Source: Desmodus rotundus
Lineage: Eukaryota > Chordata > Mammalia > Chiroptera > Phyllostomidae
Assembly (NCBI RefSeq): GCF_022682495.2
Contig: NC_071391.1
Span: 41,383,998 to 41,447,997 of the forward strand
Reading direction: 5' to 3'
Length of the DNA stretch: 64,000 bases
Positions 45,611-58,748 of the stretch are shown here, piece after piece; position 1 is the stretch's first letter; each line of letters begins with the position of its first letter. A program made the position numbers and the translations under genes. The notes under the pieces were generated by a model. The model was not told where the DNA came from and searched no databases. It saw only the letters and a program-made list of their open reading frames with translations.

Positions 45611-48334
45611 TCTCTTCTGAAAATTGTAGAAAAGCTGATTCAAAGTTGACCTTTATTCTGATTGGATTAAAAAAAAGTTGAATGTACTTTTCCAAATACT
45701 TGGTAATAAACATTCCCATTTCTGCACCTTTTCACATTGGCCCATGAGCTGAAAAGAAGTGTAGCCACCAGGAAAATCCTCCAGCTCAGTCTGGAGGGGA
45801 ATAATGACTGACGTGATGGTCCCAGGGGTTCCCAAGCTGGTCATGGTTCTGATGTACCTCTTGGAAGGTGGACTGGTTTACAGTGCCCACTGTTCAGGGT
45901 TTTGATGTGGTAATTGGATAGGAGTCTGCAAAGTGGCTTAATATCAAGAAGTAGCCTCAAGCTCCTGTAGCTCTCACTGATATTTGAAGAAACCAGACGT
46001 GATAAGTCCACTAGATCTCTCTGCAAAGACGAGGCACAAATAACCTGGAAATGGGTGTTTCAGGGGAAAAATCAATGATGTGCCTTGCAGTTATGGAAGT
46101 GTGTATCCCAAGGAGGGCTGGGCCAGAAACATCTCCCTCACACTCTGTCCCTCTCAGAGGGACTAGAAGTAGTGGGAATGATGTCATATTGACATATTCT
46201 CAATCACCACTTCCCTTGAGTATTTTGAGGAAAGTAGGGTTTACAATCAAACAAATGGAGAAAGGGAGTAACAGAATCACAGTGAGAGATTCAAAACTGA
46301 AACACAACAATTTCTCCTGAAGTTTTTCATTTCTCTTCTTAGAACAATCTGTCAGAAACTTGTAATGGATGTGAGCAAAAGTATATAATCCCCGAGAAGA
46401 TTCCCATGGTGACCCCAATGTGCTCCCTAGGGGCAGTATGGCAATCATGTGTTATTTGATGTACAGAGGATAAAGTATATTGTTTGGACTAGAAAACAAG
46501 TCTTTATTGCTTTGTTCCAATGGAAACCACTCTGAGAATAGTTTACAGGGTTTCTCTCTTTTTTTGGAGGCGGTGGGGGATACACTTCATTCATTAAACG
46601 AGTATGTATTAAATATCGACACACAGTTATCACATTGCTAGGTGATATGGCTCTATCTTAGTGGGTATTGAAATGTATCGAAGGAGGCAGCCAACAAAGC
46701 ACATATCCAAATTAAGGAAATGCTAAAGAGAGAAAAGAATATAGATGAAAAGAATTGGTCAGTGCACCTAAGAAACAACCACGTGAGGCTTCCTGGGGGA
46801 GATGGAACTCATTTATTTGTTGAACTCTCGTCACACACATGCGTGTATTTACCAGGTTATGCTGCAAGTATGTGGACAAAACGGTAAAAGAGCTCTCACC
46901 ATTGTTTCCTTCTTTTGATGGCATTTTTCTCTATCTGAGTGGGAGAGGTAATACGTCTTATTCCATGTTACATTCCCACACATGGGAGTGACTGACACAT
47001 CATAGACATTAAATAAATATTTGTGGAGCTAATCGATGAGTCTTACATAGTCAATCAGGTAAACTGTACCTTAGTTTCCGTTTTTGTAATATCAGGATTG
47101 AAATACTTAATGTGCAGAGATGTTGGGGAAATTTAGTGAGAATATTCTATCAAACACACAGCATATTGACCAGCACATTTCAGAGGCTGAGTAAATACTG
47201 GTTACCTGACATACTTCTTGTATATTGTTTGTCCAGTAATTCAGTACATTAAAAAAAAAACACAAACTTTTCAGCTAAAGGTATATTTTCTTCAAACTTT
47301 GTAGATCTTCAAGTGCTTTCCAGTGTGTCTCTATCATCTTTCCTCAACCGTCAACTCTACACGCATGTCTTCTCACTGTTATCTTTTCCTCCCCTGACAG
47401 CAGTGCCTGAAACCAAACCACACTCTGTACAGAAGGTCTCACACTCAGCACAGTGGATGTTTTAAGGACTCATGAAAATGGCCAGAGAACTTAAGCTCTA
47501 ATAAGAGCTGTGCTGCGAAGCAGCCCTTTCCACCAGTGTATCAGTGAGAACACATCCTGAAAACTTCCCTGAAAGGTCAAGAATTAATCTGACATCACGA
47601 ACACAAACGAGCCATCTAGGATGGGGGTGGACTCTCCACAACCATTTTGCCTTCGAGATCTGCATGAATGGGAGATAGTTATTGAACACCTCCAGCCTCC
47701 ACTTACTGTCATGGATAGAAAACCAGTACGAATTCCAGAACAGTGAATTCATTTATTAGGTCTATTCAATGACATAATTGTTAGCCAAGTGGCCACCACT
47801 TTCTGGTAATCACCTCTGGAAACAGTATTACCAAGAATGTTTGGAAACCATTCAAAAAGAATTTCTTACTTCTTAAATTCACATTGCTTCAGTCAACCTC
47901 GTCGGGCACTTCTCTATGCCTGCCAGTCTATAACTAGATCACACATACACATTGCACACCTGCTGCCCTCATACTCTGGTAGGGGAGAAAATAAGCATTT
48001 TTCATATTGCCCTCTTTCTTGCAGACACTGACTGCAGAGGAGGGCGATAAAGAAGTGATAAATAAGGTTGATCCCAGGATAGACTTGGCATACTTTATGA
48101 CATTTACACAGATTCTCCAGTAGGATCTTTCTCAGTCCCCTGAATCCTGACCTTGAATTCATCCTGGCCCGTTTCAATCCCAATGCTCAGGATCACTCAT
48201 GGACAGTTGTCTTGCCATTGTCCAGGAACTCTTGATTAAAGTCCACATGACATCAATGCTTTTAATAATCTTGCCATAGTCTTGACCTCAAGGATATCTG
48301 CCTGCATCTGTGGGAGAGTGACTGAGCCCACTGC
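45611..48334. other. Upstream intergenic region of the family-10 OR gene (copy B)
   Basis: Counterpart of 23,967-26,533, with 173 additional bases at 47,802-47,974 bounded by TCTGG repeats, about 360-530 bases before the start codon. An EBF-like CTCCCTAGGGG lies at 46,423-46,433. No gene seen. Confidence 0.5.
46423..46433. promoter_or_regulatory. EBF/Olf-1-like motif (copy B)
   Basis: CTCCCTAGGGG, same place relative to the gene as in copy A allowing for the 173-base difference. Weak single-motif evidence. Confidence 0.25.
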
Positions 48335-49306
48335 ATGATGGGCAACTGTACCACAGTGAGCACATTCCTTCTGTGGGGATTTTCCAGTTTCCCAGACCTG
48401 CAGGGTCTCCTGTTTGTGATGATTTTCTTGTCCCATGTGACCATATTAGCTGCAAATGTGTCCATAATGGTGGCCATCAAGCTCAGCCACACCCTTCACA
48501 CCCCGATGTACTTTTTCCTCTCTGGCTTGTCCTTTTCAGAAACCTGTACCACTATGGTAGTCATCCCCCGAATGCTAGTGGACTTGCTATCAGACAGCAA
48601 GACCATTTCCCTTCCTGAGTGCGCCACACAGATGTTCCTCTTCTTGAGCTTGGCAGGCAATAACTGCTTCATCATGGCTGCCATGTCCTATGACCGTTAC
48701 ACTGCCATTCACAACCCGCTGCACTACCCCATCCTCATGACCCACAAGACCTGCCTTCAGCTCATGATGGCCTCTTATGTTACTGGGATCATGGTGTCTC
48801 TGTGCATTGTCCTCATAGTATTCAACTTGTCTTTTTGTGACTTCAGCATCATCCAGCACTTTTTCTGTGACATCACACCTGTAGCCTCCATTGCCTGTGA
48901 TTACACTTTGTTTCAGAAAATGATCCTTCTTGCACTCACTTCCTTTGTGTTAGTGGGCACCTTCATTTTAATTATGATTTCCTATGTCTTCATTGTGGTC
49001 ACAGTTGTGAAGATGCCCTCTGCAAGGGGGAGATATAAGGCCTTTTCGACTTGCTCCTCTCACCTCACTGTAGTGTGCATACACTATGGTTTTTCTGGCT
49101 TTGTCCATTTGAGACCCAAGGACAGTGATTCATTTTGTGAAGATATGCTGATGTCTGTGACATATACAGTGCTGACTCCTCTGCTTAATCCCATAGTTTA
49201 CAGCCTAAGGAACAAAGACATGCAAATAGCTCTAAGGAGAGTACTAGGAAATGTCAGTAGGTTTTTCTCTCATATGGCAAGTAAAAGAGCCTTGAACACT
49301 TCTTAG
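48335..49306 (+). CDS. Olfactory receptor, family-10-type (copy B)
   Basis: Intact 323-residue OR with the same motifs and the same AN (TM1) and TAIHNP (after DRY) oddities as copy A. Differences from A, position given in the protein: N53T, V114M, C148Y, V153M, S170F, A254S, E263D, T264S, H268C. The last three, with A254S, sit at the outer end of TM6 and in extracellular loop 3 (PKDSDSFCED here). By hand count there are ten base changes that alter residues and three silent ones. The promoter side differs too, because copy A lacks 173 bases starting about 360 bases upstream. The same VES SINE follows the stop codon by 16 bases. A third copy is expected beyond the window. Confidence 0.95.
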   Translation: MMGNCTTVSTFLLWGFSSFPDLQGLLFVMIFLSHVTILAANVSIMVAIKLSHTLHTPMYFFLSGLSFSETCTTMVVIPRMLVDLLSDSKTISLPECATQMFLFLSLAGNNCFIMAAMSYDRYTAIHNPLHYPILMTHKTCLQLMMASYVTGIMVSLCIVLIVFNLSFCDFSIIQHFFCDITPVASIACDYTLFQKMILLALTSFVLVGTFILIMISYVFIVVTVVKMPSARGRYKAFSTCSSHLTVVCIHYGFSGFVHLRPKDSDSFCEDMLMSVTYTVLTPLLNPIVYSLRNKDMQIALRRVLGNVSRFFSHMASKRALNTS

Positions 49307-49322
49307 GACATGTACAGAGCCT

Positions 49323-49550
49323 GCCCTGACTGGTGTGGCTCAGTTGGTTGGGCATTGTCTCACAAAGTGAAAGGTCGCTGGTTCGATTCCCAGTCAGGGT
49401 ACATGCCTGGGTTGTGGGCCCAGCAGGCAAGTACCCATTTGGGGCACATGAGAGGGGCAACTCTCAATGTTTCTCTCTCACATCAATGTTTCACTCCCTG
49501 TCTTTCTCCTTCCCTTCTCCTCTCTCTAAAAATAAATAAATAAAATTTTA
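49323..49550 (+). mobile_element. VES-type bat SINE directly downstream of the OR stop (copy B)
   Basis: Counterpart of 27,522-27,753 with intact A and B boxes. The tail differs (aaaattttaaaaaatc where A has aaagtctttacaaaatc). Confidence 0.9.
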
Positions 49551-49724
49551 AAAAATCTATAGAGCATTGATAAATAAAGGTGAAGAAAGTGGAGTACTCC
49601 TAATAAAAATTAGCACTTTATGTGCAAAGCAGTTAACGTGTGTTCTATTTGTCTGATGTGTCCTGGCCTCATTCTTTTCCTACTATAAACTAGATGTAGT
49701 TTTTAAAATATTTTGCACAATTCA

Positions 49725-50572
49725 TGAGAGAAATGTGAATTAAAGTACAACAGATATCACCTTGTACCTGTCAGAATAACTACCATCTATAAATCAGTAA
49801 ACAGCAAATGTTGGTGAAGATGTGGGAAAAAGGAACCCCAGTACACTGTTGGTGGGAAAGCACATTGGTGCAGCCAGTGGAAAGCAATATCTGGAAAAAG
49901 TAAAAATGGAACTGCCCTATGACCCAGTGATTTTTCTTCTGGGAATTTATCTAAAGAGACCTGGAACACTAATGCTAAAGAATATAAGCACCCCTATGTT
50001 ACTGCAGTTTTATTTACAATCGCCAAGATATGGAAGCAACCCAAATGTCTATCAGTAGATGAGTGCATAAAACAACTATGGGACATTTACACAATGGAAT
50101 ACTACTTGGCTGTAAAAAAGGAGGAAATCTTACCCTTATTGACACCCAAGATTATTATGTTAAGTGAAATAAGCCAGTCAGAGAAATATAAATATCATAT
50201 GATTTCACTTATATGTGGAATCTAATGAAGAAACTGAACTAGCAAGCTGAATAGAGACAGACTCATTCATAGAGAGTAGAATGACAGCTCTGGGGGTGGG
50301 TGGTGTTGGATGAGGGTATGAAGGGAGTGAGTAACAAAGAATAAAAAGAAAAAAGCCTCATGGACATGGGCAACAGTGTGCTGACTGCGGGCAGGAGAGG
50401 GGGTGGGGCGAGGTGGAGGAGGGTGTAGAGGGATAAATAGTGATACACAGAGACTTGACCTGGGGTGGTGAACACACAATACAGTGCACAGATGATGTGC
50501 TGTAGAACTTGCACCTGGAACCTGTACAATTTTGTAACTAGTGTCACCCCAATGAATCAATAAAGAGGGGAA
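49725..50572 (+). mobile_element. L1 3' end (copy B)
   Basis: Counterpart of 27,925-28,772, almost unchanged. Confidence 0.85.
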
Positions 50573-50582
50573 AAATAAAATA

Positions 50583-50690
50583 TATTAAATGTTGCGAGGG
50601 AGGTGGGTTTGGCTGGGGTGGGGTGGGGGGAATGGTGGGGATAAAATGCAGACAAGTGTAATTGAAAAACAATAAAATAATTAAAAATTA
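50583..50690 (+). mobile_element. Short L1 tail (copy B)
   Basis: Counterpart of 28,783-28,890. Confidence 0.65.
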
Positions 50691-50799
50691 TATATATGCA
50701 TATACACATGCACATATGTATACCGGAAACACATCAAAAATGCTTTGCAACATTGTATTTTCACAATTCTGGTTGGCTTAGGAGGAGGAAAAAATTTGT

Positions 50800-50915
50800 T
50801 GTAAGAGAAAAAGAAAAAGAAAAATGAATGAAAGAAAGAGAGTGAGACACACAGAGAAAAAGAAGGAAAGAAAAGAGATCATTAATCGATTGGAAAAAGG
50901 AGAAAGCAGAAACAC
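50800..50915. repeat. Purine-rich low-complexity tract (copy B)
   Basis: Counterpart of 29,000-29,115. Confidence 0.75.
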
Positions 50916-51194
50916 AACTTTAGAGTTGCAATGAGGTAAGGACCACAATACAAGAAATTTCAAAGAACTTTAAGGAATTACATTTTCAACTCTATTTATT
51001 TGACACTACATAGGAATGAATAAGTATCTGGAAAAATAATTAATGAGTTTCTGAAAAAGAAATATGCATTTTTAACATATCAAATTCCAGGTATAATGTA
51101 GAAAAATCTGTCAAAAAGCTATTCTTCCTATCCCCCAACAAAGGAGTAGGCGAGATGGTTCCATAATTAACTTCTTTTTTAAAATTATTTATAT

Positions 51195-51803
51195 ACTTTT
51201 CTGTATTTTTAAAATTTTTTATTGTTATTCAATTACAGTTGTATGCCTTTTCTCCCCACCCCTCCACGCCAGCCCAGCCAAACCCACCTCCCTCCCCTAC
51301 CTCCACCCTCCCCCTTGATTTTGTCCATGTGTCCTTTATAGTAGTTCCTATAATCCCCTCTCCTCACTGTCCCCTCCCCACTCCCCCCCTGGCTATTGTT
51401 AGATTGTTCTTAACCTCAATGTCTCTGGTTATATTTTGTTTGCTTTTTTCTTCTATTGATTATGTTCCAGTTAAAGGTGAGATCATATGGTATTTGTCCC
51501 TTACCACCTGGCTTATTTCATTTAGCATAATGCTCTCCAGTTCCATCCATGCTGTTGCAAAGGGTATAAGCTCCTACTTTCTCTCTGCTGCATAGAATTT
51601 CATTGTGTAAATATACCACAGTTTTTTGATCCACTCATTTGCTGATGGACACTTAGGTTGCTTCTAGTACTTGGCTATTGTAAATTGTGCTGCTATGAAC
51701 ATTGGGGTGCATAGGTTCTTTTGGATTGGTGATTCAGGGTTCTTAGGGTATAATCCCAGCAGTGGAATTGCTGGGTCAAAAGGCAGTTCCAGTTTTAGTT
51801 TTC
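51195..51803 (-). mobile_element. L1 3' end, left arm of an inverted pair (copy B)
   Basis: Counterpart of 29,395-30,003. Confidence 0.85.
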
Positions 51804-52050
51804 ACCAAAAGAAAAAAGCAAACAAAATATAACCAGAAACATCGAAGTTAAGAGCAATCTAACAATAACCAGAGGGGAGTGGGGAAGGGGCAGTGGGGAG
51901 AGGGTTTTTCAGGAACTACTGTAAAGGACACATGGACAAAACCCAGGGGGAGAGTGGAGGTAGGGGAGGGAGGTGGGCTTGTCGGGGGTGGAGTGTGGGG
52001 AGGGGAGAAAATGCAGACAACTGTAATTGAACAGCAATTAAAAAAAAAAA
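51804..52050 (+). mobile_element. L1 3' end, right arm of an inverted pair (copy B)
   Basis: Counterpart of 30,004-30,250. Confidence 0.85.
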
Positions 52051-52082
52051 CGAACAAAAAGAATAAATAAATAAAACCAAAA

Positions 52083-53877
52083 AAACAACCAGAACTGACA
52101 GAAAGTCAAACTGTATGGAAGTATGACAACCAAGGCGTTAAAGAAACATTCATCCAGACCAGTAGGAGGGGCAGAGATGGAGAGCAGGGGTGGAGAGGAC
52201 TGGGGCACCTGGCAGACTGGGCACTCCCACATTTGCATGTGGGTAAACAGGGAGGAACAACTGAGAAGCAAGATAGACCCTGTAACCCAGGGTTGCAGCA
52301 TGGGGAAATAAAGCCTCAAAACCTCTGAATGAAAAAACCTGTGGGGGTTAGGTGGCAGGAGAAACTCCCAGCCTCACAAGAGAGTTCGTTGGAGAGACTT
52401 ACAGAGTCCTATAATGTACACAAACCCACCCACTCAGGAATCAGCACCAGAAGGGCCCAAATTGCTTGTGGGTAGTGCAGGAAGTGACTGAAAGCCGTCA
52501 GAGAGCTGAAGGAGTGGCATTGTCCCCTATCAGAACCCCACATACAGTGCCACAACACAGCGACCTGGGTTGCCCTTCCATAGCAAATACCTAAGGCCCT
52601 CCCCCTTATGACACAACAGGCAGGAGGAGACAAAAAGAAATGGCCCAAATGAAAGAACTTATCAAAGCTCCAGGAAAAATACAACTAAGTGATGAAGAGA
52701 TAGACAACCTATCAGACCCACAGTTCAAAACATTGGTAATTAGGATGCTCAAGAATTGGTTGAGTATGGTCACAAAATAGAGGAAAAAGTGAAGGCTATG
52801 AAAGGTGAAATGAAGGAAAATGTACAGGAACCAACAGTAATGGGAAGGAAACTGGGACACAAATCAGCTGTTTGGAGCAGAAGGAAGAAATAAACATTCC
52901 ACCAGAACAGAATGAAGAAACAAGAATTCAAAAAAATGAGGACAGGCTAAGGAACCTCCAGGACATTTTAAATGTTCTAACATCTGAATCATAGGGGTAC
53001 CAGAAGGATAAGAGGAACAGCATGAAGTTGAAAACTTATTTGAAAAAATAATGAAGGTCTTCCCCAATCTGGAAAGGAAATAAACTTCCAGGAAGTCCAG
53101 GAAGCTCAGAGGATCCCAAAGAAGTTCAACCTAAGGAAGCACACACCAAGGCACATCATAATTGCATTACCTATTAAAGATAAGGAGAGAATCTTAAAAG
53201 CAGCAAGAGAAAAGGACACAATTACCCACAAAGGAGTTCTCATAAGTCTGTCAGCTGACTTCTCCAAAGAAACCTTACAGGAAAAAAAGGGCTGGAAAGT
53301 AGTATTCAAAGTCATGAAAGGCAAGGACCTACATCCAAGATTGCTCTATCCACCAAAGCTATCATTTAAATGGAAGGGCAGATAAAGTGCTTCCCAGATA
53401 TGGTCAAGTTAAAGGAGTTCATCATCAGCAAGCCCTTATTATATGAAATGTTAAAGGGACTTCTCTAAAAAAAAAGGAAGAGATCAAAAATAGGGACAGT
53501 AAATGACAAGAAACACAACCATAAAAAACTGAACCTAAAAACCAAACAAACATAAAAACAAGAACAAACTAAGCATACAACTAGAACAGGAACAGAATCA
53601 CAGAAATGGAGACCACATGAAGAGTCATCAGGTGGCAAGGGGGAAAAAAATGGGAATAGGTACAAGTAATAAGTAGCATAAATGGTAGGGAGAAAATAGA
53701 CAGGGTATGCTAAGTATAGTATAGGAAATGGAGAAGCCAAAGAACTTATATGTACGACCCATGCACAGGGCAAAGAGGGGAATACTGGTGGGAGGGGGTG
53801 TGCAGGGCAGAGAGGAATAAAGGAGGGGGGGAGGCAATGGGACAACTGTAATAGCATAATCAATAAAATGTATTTTT
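52083..53877 (+). mobile_element. HAL1-2, plus strand, at the right edge of copy B
   Basis: Counterpart of 30,283-32,076. ORF1 region about 52,639-53,466 is broken in the same places, so the breaks predate the duplication. Confidence 0.85.
52639..53466 (+). pseudogene. ORF1 of HAL1-2, frameshifted (copy B)
   Basis: Start-like ATG at 52,640, same frame breaks as in copy A. A few single-base differences from A do not restore the frame. Confidence 0.7.
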
Positions 53878-53883
53878 AAAAAA

Positions 53884-53899
53884 GAAAAAAGAAAGAAAT
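53884..53899. other. Duplication junction B/C
   Basis: GAAAAAAGAAAGAAAT between HAL1-2 tail and L1 interior, the same fusion as at 32,083. One origin followed by unequal exchange explains both junctions most simply. Confidence 0.85.
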
Positions 53900-54346
53900 A
53901 TTGCCATTTTGGACAGCATGCATGCACCCGGGGAGCGTTATGCTCAATGAAATAAGCCAGTCACAAAAAGACAAATACCATATGATTTCACTCATATGAG
54001 AAAACTAATGAACAAAATAAACCAACAAAACAGAAGCAGACTCAGAGAGAACAGACTGACAGCTATCAGAGGGGAGAGGGTTGTGGGGCTGGGTGAAGGG
54101 ATTAAGCAAACAATCAAGCAAACAGCTCACAGACACAGACAACAATAGCAGGGTGATTAGCAGAGGGGAAGGGGGGTGAGGGAGGTTGAAGAGGGTATAA
54201 ATGAGGTATAAATGGTTGAAGGAGGCATAACTAGGAGTAGTGAACACACAATACAATGTCCAGAGACTATATTATAGAATTGTACACCTGAGACCTATAT
54301 AATTTGATGAACTAATGTCACCCCAATGAATTCAATTTTAAAAAAG
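53900..54346 (+). mobile_element. L1 3' end, truncated by the junction (copy C)
   Basis: Counterpart of 32,099-32,544. Confidence 0.85.
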
Positions 54347-54799
54347 GAGTCAAGAGTGGTTACCTGTGGGGATTTGAAAAGGAAGGGAAAATGAGCAATT
54401 CTTATCTCTTCTGAGCCATTTTAACCAAGTACATACAATTGACAGCACTAAAATGAGGGATATTAAATTATTTTAATAAATAAGTCAGGCTGTTCTGTGG
54501 AAGACCAAATGTACATATAGGAGAATCAATTGTAGCACTTTGCACTGTTAAGATAAAGTGCACATGTGACAGGGATTAGGAGGTAAGACCAACAGGAGTT
54601 GGTCATGGGTGAACACATGAGAACCAGTTCGGATCCTGAGTACAGACCTGGTGCTCAGGGTCAGACCTTAGGTCTAGCCAGGTTTGGGGAATTAGGCAGA
54701 CTGTTTTGGGTGGGAAGCAAAAACCGCAGGTCATGGGCCAGTTGGGAACCAGTGGCCACAAGGGAGGCGCTCAAGTCAACTAGAGGACAGTAGCAGTTA

Positions 54800-55038
54800 A
54801 AGTGCACGTTCTGGCAGCAGTCCGACTTAGGTTTTAAACCTGGATGGAATTTTACCACTTGAATATATTAGACAAGTATCTTGAACTAAGACTCAGGATA
54901 TTCTGTAAAATTAGGATAATGGGAACTCTTAGCTCACCAAATTATTGTGAGGATTACATGAGTGTGTAAATAAAGTGTTAAGCAAGTGCTTGGCAAAGAG
55001 TAAATTCTGAATGAAAGTTGGTTAGTATTATTAGTAGA
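54800..55038 (+). mobile_element. MIR SINE remnant (copy C)
   Basis: Counterpart of 13,355-13,592; agrees with A at some sites where B differs. Confidence 0.75.
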
Positions 55039-56525
55039 ATTTTGATCGAGTGGCACATAGGCAGGGTGAGACAGAACTTTCTAAAATAAAGGTTAGCAAG
55101 AGAATTAGCTGAGTCTTCAGGTTGAAGACAGCTGTTTCTACCATCGTCCATCTACTCAAATAAGCCACTAGTCATCAGTAGTCATCCCTGTGAGGCATGT
55201 GGATGAACTCTGACCTGGAAGTCATTCAGACCTCTTTTTACTTCATAGTTCTGTATATACAACTTTAAAGATATATATATACATACTTTTTGCTAGAGAA
55301 AATATACGTTTTAAATAATCATGTTATTTAAATTTCAACTTTATGTGGTGTTCCACTCTAAGGATTTCCAAGGCACCTAAAGGAGTGTCTTACACATATC
55401 ATGATAAAACACATGAAATACACATACGCTGAGGGAATAAAGCTAAGGTTACCACTGTGTAGGGAAGTTTATTATTATTTAACCTGAAATAGCAAAGTAC
55501 ACTTAGAAACAATATTTAGCTATGAAATAACTTACCATTTATACCCCCCATGACTATCAATTAGAAGTGCACCAAAATCTAGATATTAAAATTTGACAAG
55601 TTCAAAATTAATAGACCCCTTAAAGATTAGTTGTGTTCATGTGAAGTGAACTTCTCAACACTCACTTGAGAATGTGATAATGATCCCTGGTGCTTTGGAA
55701 TTCACATTTGAGTCTCTACGATCTTCAGAGATTTATCCCCAAAGGGAAATAATAATAAAAGGCACCATTGCTACTATATAATAACAATGACTTATCTGTA
55801 AGGTGAATGATTTCATATCAAGAGGTAAGATTTTGTCTTTTATGGGTAATCTATGATTTCCCTTTATACTCTAAAGTTGCACTCCTAAGACACAGTGGGA
55901 AAAAAACACACATGTAATCTGGCAGAGAGCTAGCAAGTAACCTTAAGTGAATTAACCTAAATTTCACCAGTCCAGTTGGTGGGTATAAACAAATATAATT
56001 CAGGGTACCAGGATCCCTCATTTACCCACCCATAAGACCAGAAGGTCACATGATCTTTCACACTATCTGACCTTGGCACTCAACTCTAATGCTAATAAAT
56101 TCAATAGCTTGAGATGCTTTGGGGGTTTACTGTTTGTAAATACCCAAAGACTTCCTTTGTTTATTGTTTTGAATGCTTTAGCTTACAGGCAACGAGATAC
56201 TTTGGACAAAGTGGAGAATATACAGCCAGAAAACTTGGAGGTGAGGTTCAAGTGGGCCACGGGCTAGAAAAACTTGGGTAAAGTGAACTTTTTAGGCTCT
56301 AGCTTCATTCAGCTGCATTATTATGCTGAAACTAAATTTATTTCATTCTATAATACTCTAATTATAAAACATTGTTATATTAGGAAATGATTTGATTTGT
56401 TTAAATAAATTTATACAGCATTTAGGTTGATATTTCAAACTACGTGATATAACAGTATTTTAATTGTAATGTTAAATGTACATAATACATTTACAACAGG
56501 TGTCTTTATTTATAATGACAATTTA
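55039..56525. other. Gene-free AT-rich sequence (copy C)
   Basis: Counterpart of 13,593-15,079; nothing recognised. Confidence 0.5.
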
Positions 56526-56541
56526 AAAATCCTTCCTATTG

Positions 56542-57961
56542 TAAACTGCATTGCTATGAACATAGGGGTGCATAGGTTCTTTTAAATTGGCGTTTCAGGG
56601 TTCTTAGGGTATAATCCCGGCAGTGGAACTTTGAGGGCAAAATACAGTTCCATTTTTAGTTTTCTGAGGAAATTCCATACTGTTTTCCACAGTGGCTGCA
56701 CCAGTCTGCATTCCCATCAATGGTATACTAGGGTCCCCTTTTCTCCACAGGCTCACCAGAACTTGTTTGTTGATTTGTTTATGATGGCGATTTTGACCAG
56801 TGTGAAGTGGTATCTTATACTGGTTTTAATTTGCATCCCTCTGAAGGCTAGTGATGCTAAGCATCCTTTCATATGTCTCTGGGCCCTCTGTATGTCCTCC
56901 TTGGAGAAGTGTCTGTTTAGGTCCTTTGCCCATTTTTTAATTGGATAGTTTGTCTTTCTTGTGTGGGGTCCTGTGAGTTCTTTAAAGATTTTGGAGATCA
57001 AACCCTTGTCCAAGGTATCATTGGCAAATACATTTTCCCATACGGTTGGTTCCCTTTTCATTTATTTTCTTTAGCCATGCAGAAGCTTTTTAATTTCAAG
57101 AAGCCCCATTTGTTTATTCTTTCCTCTATGTCCCTTGCTCTAGGAGCCTATTGGTGAAAATACTGCTGCATGGAATAGCTGAGATTTTCCTACCTATGTT
57201 CTCCTCTAGGACTTTTATGGTATCGTGACTTATATTTAAATCTTTCATCCATCTTGAGTTTATTTTTGTGTATGATGTAAGTTGGAGGTCAAGTTTCATA
57301 TTTTTGCATGTAGCATCCAGATCTCCCAACACCACTTGTTGAAGAGGCTATTTTTACTCCATTTTATGCTCCTGCCCCCTTTGTCCAATATGACTTGACC
57401 ATCAAGACATGGGTTTATTTCTGGGCTCTCTGTTCTGTTCCATTGGTCTATGTGTCTGTTCTTATGCCAGTACCAGATTGATTACAGTAGCCTTGTAATA
57501 TAGCCTAAGTGTCCATCAGTAAATGAGTAGATCAAAAAACTGTGGTACATTTACATAATGGAAAACTACACAGCAGAAAGAAAGAAGGAGCTCCTACCCT
57601 TCTCAACAGCATGGATGGAACTAGAGAGCATTATGCTAAGTCAGGACGTGAAAGACAAATACCATATGATCTCACCTATAAGTGGAACCTAATCAACAAA
57701 ACAAACAAGCAAGCAAAATATAACCAGAGATGTGGAAAATAAAGAACAAACTGACAGTAACGAGAGGGAAGGGAGGATAATGGGGGGGAAAGGCGATGGA
57801 CCATCAGGGAACATGTATGAAGGACCCATGGACAAAGACAATGGGAGTGGGGCAGAGGATTGAATGTGTAGGTGGAAGTGAGTAGGGCAGGAGAGATTAA
57901 TGGGGGGGGAAATGGGGACAACTGTAATTGCACAACAATGAAATATAATAATAAAATAATT
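56542..57961. mobile_element. L1 with 5' inversion (copy C)
   Basis: Counterpart of 15,096-16,515. Inversion point near 57,503; target-site duplications 56,526-56,541 and 57,962-57,977. Confidence 0.88.
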
Positions 57962-58012
57962 AAAATCCTTTCTATTGCTTCTTTGTCCTATTAAAAATTG
58001 TATTTCTCCTTT

Positions 58013-58368
58013 CAAGAAAATTTTACCCTTTGAGACAGCATGGCTAGACCTGGAGAACATTTTGCTAAGTGAAATAAGCCAGTCAGAGAAAGACAAATAC
58101 CATATGATTTCACTCCTATGTGGAATCTAATGAACAAACTGAACTAACAAGCAAAATAGAGACAGACTCATACACAGAGAGCAGGCTGACAGCTCTGGGA
58201 GCAGGTGGTTGGGGTGGAGGGATTGGGCAAAAAAGAAAAAGAACTCATGGTCAGGGACAACAGGGTGCTGATTATGGGGATGTGGGGGGTGGGGGTGGAA
58301 GAGGGTACAAGTGGGATAAATGGTAACGGGAAAAAAGCTACAAAAAAAGAATAACTGAATGAAAAAAT
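58013..58368 (+). mobile_element. 5'-truncated L1 3' end (copy C)
   Basis: Target-site duplications 57,998-58,012 and 58,369-58,383. Shares 'gacagcatggctagacctgg' with copy A. Confidence 0.85.
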
Positions 58369-58529
58369 TTGTGTTTCTCCTTTTAAAAAATGAACTTGTT
58401 TTACTGATAAAAATGTAAACTTTCTCTATAACTATGCACCTCCTTCATACATTACCTGTAAAAAGAGGAATTTGTTACCATGCATTTCCGACTCAACTAC
58501 ATCATGAGTATTACTTAATTTCATTTACA

Positions 58530-58748
58530 GTGTAGTTAGAAAAGGAATGGACTGGATTCAAAGTGTTTTGAGATTCACGACTTGATGCTGCCCTTTGCTA
58601 GGTAAACTTGGTAAGTTACTGACCAGTGGCAAATCAGTTACTTCATCTATAAATACAAGTCCTCAGTATTATTTCTTGGAAATTAATATCTAAATGTTTT
58701 ACACTGTGCTTAGCATTTAGTAACCTTTCAATAAGTGTTAGGTATTAC
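58530..58748 (+). mobile_element. MIR SINE remnant, second (copy C)
   Basis: Counterpart of 17,081-17,298. Confidence 0.6.

Larger units (their letters stand above)
32083..53883. repeat. Tandem segmental duplication, copy B
   Basis: About 21.8 kb. Collinear with A, plus a 2-kb HAL1 insertion (38,995-40,978) and a 173-base block at 47,802-47,974. Collinear with C for all of C that is visible (offset 21,801-21,803). Confidence 0.95.
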
